From positions 1-64,000 of the forward strand of contig JAIMBH010000015.1 in assembly GCA_023511485.1 (NCBI GenBank): a stretch of 64,000 bases of DNA, written 5' to 3'. Position numbers and translations under genes: made by a program. Source of the DNA: Bacillota bacterium (lineage in GTDB: Bacteria > Actinomycetota > Aquicultoria > Aquicultorales > Aquicultoraceae). Under the pieces are notes generated by a model. That model was not told the DNA's origin and made no database searches. It was given only the letters and a program-made list of their open reading frames with translations. Of this stretch, positions 15,452 to 23,241 are shown piece after piece (the stretch's first letter is position 1; each line of letters starts with the position of its first letter).

Positions 15452-16732
15452 CTAGCGCATTCCTGTATTCCATCCGCTATGCATCGAGAAGGCACCTTCT
15501 CCTCCCGCATATCCCATTGGGTAGACTTTTTCCGGGTTGTCATGACACCTGCCGCAGAAGTCAAGTGCGTGACAATTGCAGCCGGCTCCGTTCGACTTTG
15601 CGACCTTCTGGTGCTCATAGTACCATTTATCAGGCAGCCCATGGATTTCACCTTCGCTGTGACACCCGCACATCCTGTTTTCGCTCATACTTTCCCAGTG
15701 GCATTTATAGCAAAGACCGTTAAGTTTCTCAGCCTGCATTGGATGGTGCTTCTTAAACTCGGCGCTGTGCGGCAGGGTTAACCCATGGCATTTGACACAA
15801 CCCTGAGTAGTTGCCGGTTGGTGGCAGCCGGTACAGGTAATTCTTATAGTTTTTACCTTAGGCCAGTCATCCAGCATTCTATTTTCCTTATACGCTATAT
15901 CTTGCTTATGGCAGGTATCACATTTGGCGCTTGCTATTTTGTTATTGTGGCAACCGGTGCAGCTATTCATGGCAAATAGCTTGGCTGTTTGCGTCTTGTG
16001 CGCGACATCTGGATGGCAGCCGGTACAACTAAAGCCCCCGGTTATTAAATCTTTATGCCTAACCATTACTTCCTGCTTACTCTTAACCGTTCGGTTGAAG
16101 ATATCATTATGGCATTGCAGACAGGAGCTGTTAGTTACAACTGCAGGGGACGGTTCACCCCCCTTAAAAAAGTATGCGATCAGGTGTTCTGCCCCGGTAA
16201 TGTTTCCGGTGATGTAACCGAAGATGCCGGGCTCGTAGTGGCAGCTTAAACAGCCTACGTCCTTGTGCGTTGACTTCTGCCACTCCGCATGGCTTTTCTC
16301 TATAGAGTGGCACTTTGCACAGAGTACCGGCTGCGAGGCGGCCACATTTACGATGGCTAGAAAAACTATTAGAGAAATCGACGCAATAGTGAATCTTCTG
16401 ATGATCTCTTCTTTTGGTATCGCTCTGTTGACGCTTCTCGCTGCTTTGTGGATCTCATATTGTTTCTTGATTGAGAAGATTATTAATATGAAAAGGATTG
16501 CTACGATTAGCGTTAAAACAATTGCCGAAATTATGATGACTGACTCACGCGGGAACCGCCTGGGATTCCTGAGGATTAATACCACCTGGTTTAAGAGCTT
16601 AACCAAGGTCGACTTAAGTTTATCCCAATTTGAGAAATATTTTGTTAAGCGGCCAAATAGCGATTCGGAATCGACCTGCGCAAATCCAGATATGTACAAG
16701 TGTGTTGCAAGTAGATACAGTTTTGCTAGCAT
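15452..16732 (-). CDS. Membrane-anchored multiheme cytochrome (10 CXXCH plus 2 CXCH), NapC/NirT-like
   Basis: 426 aa. Two membrane segments (about 65-88 and 112-130) precede a heme domain starting with CAKCH. Ten CXXCH motifs are visible: CAKCH, CLSCH, CLQCH, CTGCH (three times), CDTCH, CVKCH, CYKCH and CGRCH. Two further sites read CGCH (bases 15659-15670) and CNCH (15569-15580), i.e. CXCH, which is not a standard heme-binding motif. The layout fits quinol-oxidising or membrane relay cytochromes. The gene follows the 12-heme gene after 26 bases in one operon. The ATG at 16732 has an AGGAG site about 12 nt upstream, rather distant, so a different start is possible. Confidence 0.85.
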   Translation of the reverse strand: MLAKLYLLATHLYISGFAQVDSESLFGRLTKYFSNWDKLKSTLVKLLNQVVLILRNPRRFPRESVIIISAIVLTLIVAILFILIIFSIKKQYEIHKAARSVNRAIPKEEIIRRFTIASISLIVFLAIVNVAASQPVLCAKCHSIEKSHAEWQKSTHKDVGCLSCHYEPGIFGYITGNITGAEHLIAYFFKGGEPSPAVVTNSSCLQCHNDIFNRTVKSKQEVMVRHKDLITGGFSCTGCHPDVAHKTQTAKLFAMNSCTGCHNNKIASAKCDTCHKQDIAYKENRMLDDWPKVKTIRITCTGCHQPATTQGCVKCHGLTLPHSAEFKKHHPMQAEKLNGLCYKCHWESMSENRMCGCHSEGEIHGLPDKWYYEHQKVAKSNGAGCNCHALDFCGRCHDNPEKVYPMGYAGGEGAFSMHSGWNTGMR

Positions 16733-16758
16733 GTAAACCTATAGCTCCTTTAGCTTGA

Positions 16759-17745
16759 TTACGGGCTCTTGTGCCCCGGTGCGAACTTTTTCCCCGGAGT
16801 ATTTGTGTGAGCCGCTTTTGTATGGCAAGATACACATGCCTCGGGCAGATGGCAGCGCCAGCATAAGTCATAACCCCGGTCTTTTACCATAAATTCATGT
16901 TCCTTCAAAAATCCTTCCGGGTGTGGCATCTCTATACGATGGCAATCATTGCACAGGCTTTTTTTATGGCATTGATAGCACCCGTTTACGTTTTGCTTTG
17001 CAGCAGCAGGATGCAGATATGACCATGGTTTTGTATGTGGGACCGGGCTTTGATGGCATCCCATGCAGAAGTTATCATCATGGCAGGTAGTACAGGTCTT
17101 GGGGTCACCCATCCCATGCAATGCCTTCCAGCCAGGGCCGTGGGTTAATTTCCATGGACCTCCACTGGCCAGCTTTTCTGTCTCAGCGTTTTTCGGGTGG
17201 CATTTCTCGCAGGTCACGTCTCCTTCTGTATAGTTATGGCAGCCGGAGCAGCTGTCCATATCGGCCTGGTTTCTGATACGTCCTTTTATCTGGTGAGCGA
17301 TATCAGCGTGGCATGACGTACACAGATATCCCGAGAATTCTTTATGGCTCACCCTGATTCCCTTGCTGATAATTGTATGTTTGACTTCACGGCTGTGGCA
17401 GACAAGGCAGCTATCGTTTCCAACAGAAGCTACTATTGGGTCTTGATAAGAGCGAAAGAGCCATGTCGTAAAGTTTCTTCCCGCTTTTAACTCTGTTTTT
17501 AGAAACGAAAAATATCCGGTGTCCTGGTGGCAGGCAAGGCAGGATACCGAATGGTGGGGTGAGGATCTCCATGATACGGTCTGTTGTCTGGCGGCATGGC
17601 AAATAGAACAAGGGCTACCATACCTAGCGGAAAATTGGATAGATACGCCGACAAAAATCACTAGCGAGACTGCCAGGACCGCAAAAGCCCTGATTTGCTT
17701 GGTTATATCTCCATGATATTTACCCTTGGTCTGTATCTTAGCCAT
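16759..17745 (-). CDS. Membrane-anchored dodecaheme c-type cytochrome, NapC/NirT-like
   Basis: 328 aa. A single N-terminal anchor (about 18-40) is followed by twelve CXXCH motifs: CSICH, CLACH, CLVCH, CTSCH, CSGCH, CEKCH, CTTCH, CMGCH, CYQCH, CNDCH, CWRCH and CVSCH, many followed by isolated His residues that could be distal ligands. The first two hemes with the anchor resemble NapC/NirT quinol dehydrogenases. It probably takes electrons from the quinone pool and passes them outward, perhaps with the decaheme protein encoded 26 bases downstream. The ATG at 17743-17745 follows AAAGGG. All motifs are canonical and the heme density is very high, about one per 27 residues. Confidence 0.9.
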   Translation of the reverse strand: MAKIQTKGKYHGDITKQIRAFAVLAVSLVIFVGVSIQFSARYGSPCSICHAARQQTVSWRSSPHHSVSCLACHQDTGYFSFLKTELKAGRNFTTWLFRSYQDPIVASVGNDSCLVCHSREVKHTIISKGIRVSHKEFSGYLCTSCHADIAHQIKGRIRNQADMDSCSGCHNYTEGDVTCEKCHPKNAETEKLASGGPWKLTHGPGWKALHGMGDPKTCTTCHDDNFCMGCHQSPVPHTKPWSYLHPAAAKQNVNGCYQCHKKSLCNDCHRIEMPHPEGFLKEHEFMVKDRGYDLCWRCHLPEACVSCHTKAAHTNTPGKKFAPGHKSP

Positions 17746-17788
17746 TTAAACCCTTTATTCATAACATAATCAGCCTGCCTCTCATTTA

Positions 17789-19813
17789 CTATTCGAGGTT
17801 GCTCAAAGCAGCCTTGATGTCACTTCGGTTTGGGTACTTTTGCAAAAGTTCGCTATAGATTCGCTTTGCACGCCCGTACTTTCCGGTTTTTTCATATGCC
17901 TGGGCCAGGCGGTATTTAACCTCGCTATCTTCGGGATCGATCTGCAAAATTATCTTGGCCTGCTCTATTGCATCTGGATATTTTTGTTGAACCATGAGTA
18001 ATCCCAGCAAACCCCTTCTTGGATTTGTCGAGTAGGGGTTTAAGGTGATCGCCTGCCCGTAACATTGTTCAGCTTGCCCAATTAGAGCCTGTTCATTGAC
18101 CATTGCCGCATACACCCTGTATGCGGAAGCTTGGGCCAGGAGCAGGTCAAAATCCTGGGGATTATATCTTAATCCTTGATTGCTGACATCAATTGCCTGT
18201 TCAAGCAAGTTAGGGTCTTTAAGCACGTTGCCCTGGGCTATCATTGCTACCGTAAGGTCGCGTCTGTACTGGGACTGATAAGGAAAAATACCAACGGCAT
18301 TACTTAAGTTTATAATCGCCTGGTTTGGCTGGTTGTAATATCTGTTAGTTATCCCGTTAAGGTAGTATATATCGGCAATCAGAGGCTTTAACGAAAAGAT
18401 AAATAAAACCGATGCCGCAAGGGAAGCCGCCCCAATGATCGCTGTGCCGTATTTTGTTTTCAGGGGGATTGTGATACTTCTAAGCGATTTGTTGTAAGGA
18501 TATAGAGAGGCAATGGTACCCCCTAGCACCCATACAGGAGCTGTTATGCCTATAACATCGATGCCAGACATACCCTGAACAAGATAGCCGGCAATGCCGG
18601 CCAGCGCTCCCATGGCAAAGCCTGTCGTTGAGCTTTCTTTTTTGATAAGCTTAAGCCCGGTGGCAATTAAAATGATTACCAACCATAGAAATATCAACAT
18701 ACTTATGAGACCACCGTTTATGGCTGCCTGCAGGAATATATTGTGCGCTCGATCGGGAATTGTATTTTTCTCAAGCTGGGCTTTTCTTAGCGTGTTAAAC
18801 GCCGGCGACCATACATACATTTGATCCGGTCCATAGCCCACGAGCGGGCGAACCGATATCATCCCAAGAGAGCTTTTCCATATTTCGACACGGCTTGCCC
18901 CTGTACCGGCCGATGGATTGGCCGCTGTTGTAATTCTCTCTTGCAGAGAATTTACCGTGCCTACCAAAACGCTATTGCCTGCGGCCAGTAGGATAAGTAG
19001 TGCTATCGCGGTACTTATGACGCTGACAGAAAATGCAGTTGCAACGGCCCTTAAGAGTTGCTTTCTCTGCAAGATGATAACAGCCAGGATTCCCACTGCA
19101 GCTCCAATCCAGGCGCCGCGAGAGCCGGAGAAAATTACAGTAATAAAGCCAAGGCCCAGTAGAGGGGCAACAATCCACTTTGGAAGCCCCGGGATATTTT
19201 CTTTTCTGTCCAGAAAGTAGTTAAAAAATATCGGCCCCATGGTGGCAATATAGCCACCCAGGAAAACTGGATTGCCAAGCGTTGAGCGGCTCCTACCCTC
19301 GAAGCCCCGCATAACCGGCGGCAGAAAATCGAGGCCGAGGTACTGCAGGATACCGTAAATAGCTATTATGCCAAAAGAGATGGCCGATGCTACTAGCAGG
19401 CGATCTAGCCACTCCTTTTTGTTCATGAACTGCCCGGCCATAAAGCACAGTATTATATATGCATAAAAAGTAGGAAGATTTTCATACCGCGCGTATTCGC
19501 CAATCAGGCTAATGAGAACTATCGGTGAAGCAAAGGTAGCTATGGTCACCATAATCGCGAATGCGAACAATGGCTTATTGAGAGGATTCCGCTTTATAGT
19601 GATTCCTCCAGAGAGAAGTGAATATGCCAGATAGCTCACCAGTATAACCAGGGTTAAGGTATAAAGTACAATTGCTTTTGGAAGGTCGTAAGCATCGTAG
19701 TTTATTGCCGACATTACAAGCGGTAAGAGTGCGAATGCCGCAACTAAGGACCAGCGGATTGAATTGCTCCATACTTCTGTAGTGCTTACCGTTTTATTTT
19801 CCACGACACTCAC
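17789..19813 (-). CDS. O-antigen ligase/polymerase family protein with C-terminal TPR (paralogue)
   Basis: 674 aa. About 11-12 membrane segments (20-470), with SGSRGAWIGAAVG and the DRAHNIFLQAAINGGL loop typical of O-antigen ligases. TPRs occupy about 490-670 (PNQAIINLSNAVGIFPYQ, AEQCYGQAITLNPY, PDAIEQAKIILQIDPEDSEV, KYGRAKRIYSELLQKYP). It shares architecture and many motifs with 13331-15340. It lies 43 bases upstream of the dodecaheme gene on the same strand, so it is likely the first gene of the cytochrome operon. GTG at 19811-19813 is the called start; no good ribosome site is visible, and a second GTG nine bases downstream is an alternative. Confidence 0.85.
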   Translation of the reverse strand: MSVVENKTVSTTEVWSNSIRWSLVAAFALLPLVMSAINYDAYDLPKAIVLYTLTLVILVSYLAYSLLSGGITIKRNPLNKPLFAFAIMVTIATFASPIVLISLIGEYARYENLPTFYAYIILCFMAGQFMNKKEWLDRLLVASAISFGIIAIYGILQYLGLDFLPPVMRGFEGRSRSTLGNPVFLGGYIATMGPIFFNYFLDRKENIPGLPKWIVAPLLGLGFITVIFSGSRGAWIGAAVGILAVIILQRKQLLRAVATAFSVSVISTAIALLILLAAGNSVLVGTVNSLQERITTAANPSAGTGASRVEIWKSSLGMISVRPLVGYGPDQMYVWSPAFNTLRKAQLEKNTIPDRAHNIFLQAAINGGLISMLIFLWLVIILIATGLKLIKKESSTTGFAMGALAGIAGYLVQGMSGIDVIGITAPVWVLGGTIASLYPYNKSLRSITIPLKTKYGTAIIGAASLAASVLFIFSLKPLIADIYYLNGITNRYYNQPNQAIINLSNAVGIFPYQSQYRRDLTVAMIAQGNVLKDPNLLEQAIDVSNQGLRYNPQDFDLLLAQASAYRVYAAMVNEQALIGQAEQCYGQAITLNPYSTNPRRGLLGLLMVQQKYPDAIEQAKIILQIDPEDSEVKYRLAQAYEKTGKYGRAKRIYSELLQKYPNRSDIKAALSNLE

Positions 19814-19982
19814 GCCTAGTAGTTATCCGGTCCGGCATTGTTTACTGATTCGATGTTTAAATGCAGTGCAATCCCTATATTGCTCTTCTATTATTAACAG
19901 ATTGTGAATAGGGTGTCAAAGCAAAAAAGTATCAGACAAGAAGCTATTATCATTGGCAGCCAGCCATGGTCAAGTCTCAATC

Positions 19983-21351
19983 TGTCTGTAAATAGCAGTC
20001 CCGACTACGCCACGGTTGCTCAAGACTTTAACCTCCTTTTGCTTCTCATTTTCTCGTTGCTCAATATAGCGATTCTCAAAGCTTTGCGTTCATGTTCGGT
20101 AAAGCGAACTCTTTGCCATCTCTCGGATGCTCTTTAAGAGAGTACCAAAAACAAGCTTTAAGCATTGCTGCTCACCACGAAAACGAGGAATAATCTTAGA
20201 GCGGCGTCTTTCTTCAACAAAGCTTCTCTCGATTAGATTAGTCGTTCGCACGTTTTTTCTATGCACAGCCGGCAGTTTTAAATGAGCAAGACTTGCCTCG
20301 ATATCCTCATTGAAGCACTTGATCATCGAGGGATATTCTTTCTCGAACTGCTCGATAAATTGTTTGGCAAGTATTTTGCCCAATCAAAAGTCTGCGGCAT
20401 CTCTTATTGCTACAAGGTAGGGCTTTATAATTGCTTTTGCATCTTCCGGTACTTTCTCGAGTAGGTTTTTCATCTTATGAAACCAGCAGCGGATTCTCTC
20501 TGCCTCTGGCCACATTGCCTCTATGGCCTTGATAAGCCCTGGCGCACCATCACTTGTAATGGTTAAGGGTATTTTAAGCCCTCGTTTTACCAGACTTCTA
20601 AAGTGCTCAAGCCAGGCGTCATAGCTTTCTTTGTTGCCGGTAGTCATATGAATTAAAACCTTAGACCCATCAGAGAGTATCGCCCAGGTTACTAATATTC
20701 CCTCTTTTGTGCCGGATTGTTTTCTTAAGGACTCGTATACGGCATCTGCAAAAAGATAGACGACATCAAACTTAGATAGATCACGCTCGGTAAAGGCCTT
20801 GTATTCTTCCCAGAGAGTTTCAGTTATGCGGCTTACACTTGAGCGAGACAGAAGCAAATCGTCATCAGGAGCAAGACCTGAAAGTATATCTTCGATGTCT
20901 CTGGTTGTAAGGGGCTTACATACATCTCAACTACCAGGTTCTCTAACACCTCGGTCCTTTTCTTTAATTGCCTCCAAAGCTTTAGAAGAAAACGGTTCAT
21001 CGGTATCTCGTACTTGAGGCAGATCAATTGCAAGGCGGCCTTCAGCCGTATCTAAGTAGCGCTTTTTATATCCGTTTCTATAACCATTATTTTCTTCGCT
21101 TTTTCGCCCGTAATAACCGCGCCCCAAGACTTCTTCGACCTCCGACTCCAGAAATTCTTGAATTACTCTTCTTGCGCCGATCCTAAACAACTCGCCAGTT
21201 AAATCAGCGGCCTCATCGCCTTTTCTTAATCCTTGTGCCAACTTTTCTAAAGCCATTGCTCGGTGGTATTCTTTTCATTAGGTCTGGACTCCCTTCATCG
21301 ATGGTTTGATATACCATGATCGTAGTTCAGACCGCTACCTTTTTACAGACA
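19983..21351 (-). mobile_element. Decayed IS256-family insertion sequence
   Basis: Imperfect terminal inverted repeats TGTCTGTAAATAG (19983-19995) and, reverse-complemented, TGTCTGTAAAAAG (21339-21351) bound a 1369-base element, a typical IS256 length, around a broken mutator-type transposase. I see no flanking direct repeat, which fits an old insertion. The exact ends are tentative. Confidence 0.65.
20090..21256 (-). pseudogene. IS256-family (mutator type) transposase, frameshifted and interrupted
   Basis: Three pieces lie in order on the minus strand. The N-terminal piece is 20927-21256. The middle piece, 20384-20857, carries DDE aspartates in FADAVYESL and TSDGAPGLIKA. The C-terminal piece, 20090-20383, carries the Glu helix in NLIERSFVEERRRSKIIPRF. 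The middle and C-terminal pieces share a frame and are split only by TGA at 20384-20386. Between the N-terminal and middle pieces, conserved family text switches frame: LENLVVEMYV is in another frame, and PLTTRDIEDILSG is back in the first. That means two compensating indels. The enzyme is dead as written. Confidence 0.88.
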
Positions 21352-21476
21352 TTTTATGACGGGACCGCCAGCCATAGCCAGCCACTAACTTCTGTCTAAG
21401 TAAGCCGACGCTATAAGTGCCGGCAGCTATAAGTAGGTTTTACCGGCGGCTGGTAGCCACATGCTATAGCTTTAAT

Positions 21477-21546
21477 AAAAAACCAGCTACGAGCTTATTC
21501 CTGACAGCCGAAACCGGGTGTTTCGAATTAAGAAGCTCGTAGCTGG
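21477..21546 (-). terminator. Nested hairpin with T-run on the minus strand, terminator or end of a small RNA
   Basis: Perfect 14-bp arms (CCAGCTACGAGCTT at 21483-21496; AAGCTCGTAGCTGG at 21533-21546) enclose an inner CGAAAC / GTTTCG hairpin. On the minus strand the outer stem is followed by TTTTTT (21477-21482), a textbook intrinsic terminator. No minus-strand gene ends here; the nearest sequence upstream on that strand is non-coding. Confidence 0.6.
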
Positions 21547-21714
21547 CGTGCCCCCAGATGGTTTTATAAAAAATTTTCTATGGTTTATAAATCACATGGT
21601 TTAGCACGAGGATAATGCGAGCGTTAGTAATTGTCAACAAATTATTAAAGTTTCTATTGAATGCTTGGGCTGAGCAGGGATATACTGTTAAAACAGTGCA
21701 ACAGATACCATAGT

Positions 21715-21732
21715 TTGTTAAAATAATAGCAA
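21715..21732 (+). promoter_or_regulatory. Weak Rex-like site upstream of the rex-like gene
   Basis: TTGTTAA-AATA-ATAGCAA resembles the Gram-positive Rex operator TTGTTAA-N4-TTAACAA in the first half and 5 of 7 bases of the second. It could allow autoregulation but lies about 245 bases before the gene. Confidence 0.25.
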
Positions 21733-21885
21733 TTGTTTCAAAGCAAGCTTTATCTTTGCCGATTGAGCTAAGCTAAAGGATTCACAAAGTTTGCCAGATA
21801 AATGATATTAAGCTCAAAAAATTATTACAATACAGGAGGTATCTGGCTTAAAAATGCAAATATATGCTAGAGAATGTGAAAACAG

Positions 21886-21915
21886 TTGCTATTTTAATGA
21901 CTTATTGCGTATACT
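21886..21915 (+). promoter_or_regulatory. Promoter candidate of the rex-like gene
   Basis: TTGCTA (21886-21891), 18-base spacer, TATACT (21910-21915), about 45 bases before the ATG. Confidence 0.5.
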
Positions 21916-21960
21916 TAACTAAAGCTCGTAAAATAAACTACAAAGGAGGTGATTTTATTT

Positions 21961-22632
21961 ATGAGTAAACTGTCAAATATAAAGCCGGCTCCTGCAGCAG
22001 TGTTGCATAGGTTGTCTTTGTATCATTGCTTGTTAACCGACTGGCTGTTGGCCGGAAAGAAAGGTGCTATAACTTCCAAAGAGATAGCTTCCTCGCTGGG
22101 TCTCAATGAGGTTACCGTAAGAAACGACCTCTCGTTTCTAGGTGAAACTCCTGGCAAAAGGGGGGTTGGGTACAGCATTGATGGTTTGAGGCAGATGTTG
22201 GGCGAGTACCTGGCCTTGCCACCATTTGCTCCCGTGGCTTTTGTCGGTTCGGCAAAAGTAATAAGCTCGCTTTTTACTTTCTTTCTCGTTGAGAAATTCG
22301 GGTTTATATCTGCTGCTTTCTTCTCAGAAGACCCTAACGATAGAGGTGCGGTAATCAACGGCAGGGAGGTTGAGCCTGTCGAGGCAATATCACCTGAGCT
22401 GGGTGCCATGGGGATAAAGGTAGCCGTTGTTGTAACCCACCCAAGCTGGGTTCAGCACAGTATCAACCTTCTTGCGCAAGCAGGCATCAAAGGCATCCTG
22501 GTTTTAACACCATCGGTTGTAATTGATGTTCCTGAAGGTGTATACGTTACACAGGTTAGGATACCTTGCGATTTGAAGTCGCTCTTCCATAGAGTAAATA
22601 TGCTGGAGCAAAAAACGGAGGCCGAGATATAG
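21961..22632 (+). CDS. Rex-like redox-sensing transcriptional repressor with altered NAD loop
   Basis: 223 aa from the ATG at 21961-21963. The in-frame GTG at 21949 overlaps the AGGAGGTGA ribosome site and is rejected. Residues 12-85 form the Rex winged helix (SKEIASSLGLNEVTVRNDLSFLGETPGKRGVGY matches Rex in order, split by family variation). The second domain should be a Rossmann fold, but the expected GXGXXG loop reads VGSAKVISS (95-103), lacking the second and third glycines; the C-terminal domain-swap helix is also short. Rex normally senses NADH/NAD+ and represses fermentative or respiratory genes. Here NADH sensing may be weakened or the ligand changed. A strong terminator follows. Confidence 0.75.
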   Translation: MSKLSNIKPAPAAVLHRLSLYHCLLTDWLLAGKKGAITSKEIASSLGLNEVTVRNDLSFLGETPGKRGVGYSIDGLRQMLGEYLALPPFAPVAFVGSAKVISSLFTFFLVEKFGFISAAFFSEDPNDRGAVINGREVEPVEAISPELGAMGIKVAVVVTHPSWVQHSINLLAQAGIKGILVLTPSVVIDVPEGVYVTQVRIPCDLKSLFHRVNMLEQKTEAEI

Positions 22633-22689
22633 TTCAGCAAGATACTATAGCTTGCAACTAGAAGTCGTTTTTAAACAGGGTTCGAGTCG

Positions 22690-22729
22690 AGCGAGAGTAA
22701 AATGCCCCTATGTCTCGCTTCCGTTTTTT
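22690..22729 (+). terminator. Rho-independent terminator of the rex-like gene
   Basis: Stem AGCGAGA (22690-22696) / TCTCGCT (22713-22719), then CCG and TTTTTT (22724-22729). Confidence 0.85.
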
Positions 22730-22878
22730 GCGCAGTAAAACTAGTGTAAAAAACGTTTCTTAAGCAATCCTAAAAATCGGTAAACCCATTTTCTTTAATC
22801 CCAAAGACATTTAACTATCCCGTATCGGCCTGATATTGATAAGCACAGTTAGTTATCTACCGATACGATTCTACTCCC

Positions 22879-22926
22879 TTGACAGAATTCGGCGCAGGGT
22901 TTAATCTGTAATCGAACATATGTTCG
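22879..22926 (+). promoter_or_regulatory. SOS-regulated promoter of the DUF6504-dinB operon
   Basis: TTGACA (22879-22884), 17-base spacer, TAATCT (22902-22907), followed at once by CGAACATATGTTCG (22913-22926), a perfect LexA Cheo-box palindrome over the expected transcription start. The rest of the 22633-22956 interval holds the upstream terminator and an inverted repeat CGTATCGG / CCGATACG (22821-22828, 22860-22867). Confidence 0.9.
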
Positions 22927-22956
22927 GATTAGCAATCGGTAACGGAGGAGTCTGCT

Positions 22957-23226
22957 GTGCTTGATATTCATGAACCAATTGAGGTTTCTGCGGTCTTTAC
23001 TAAAGGCCGCCTAAAGCCAATCTCGTTTGTCTGGAAACGCAGATATTACAAAATCGACAGTATAACAGGGGTTTATAAATATTTTGTAGGCGCCTCCAAG
23101 TGCTATGGCTATATAGTAAGGTCGGGCTCTGACCTGTATGAGATATCGCTAAACACTGGAGAGATGGTCTGGCAACTAGAGAAGATACATGACGGATTTG
23201 ACTTCTACAGCCAGCGGAAGGTTTAG
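22957..23226 (+). CDS. DUF6504-like small protein cotranscribed with dinB
   Basis: 89 aa, no signal peptide or membrane segment. It looks like a compact mostly beta protein with a conserved-looking pattern (PISFVWKRRYYKIDSITG, YEISLNTGEMVWQLEKIHD). Short proteins of this type commonly sit next to Y-family polymerases in actinobacteria, from which I infer the DUF6504-like label; the function is unknown. GTG at 22957-22959 follows GGAGGAG at 6 nt. It is first in the SOS operon, 15 bases before dinB, which suggests a DNA-damage or polymerase-linked role. Confidence 0.7.
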   Translation: MLDIHEPIEVSAVFTKGRLKPISFVWKRRYYKIDSITGVYKYFVGASKCYGYIVRSGSDLYEISLNTGEMVWQLEKIHDGFDFYSQRKV

Positions 23227-23241
23227 ACGATAGGAGTTACC

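Larger units (their letters stand above)
21352..21960. other. Intergenic region between IS remnant and rex
   Basis: About 600 bases with no gene. It contains a GC-rich repeat-like stretch (21360-21460, with CTATAAGT twice), the strong nested hairpin at 21477-21546, a 6-bp inverted repeat ACTGTT-AA-AACAGT (21684-21697), a weak Rex-like site (21715-21732) and the promoter candidate of the Rex-like gene. Confidence 0.5.

Noticed and set aside
22678-22688. tRNA T-arm-like word GGGTTCGAGTC
   Set aside because: No acceptor, D or anticodon arms fit around it; it lies in the 3' region of the rex-like gene next to a terminator.
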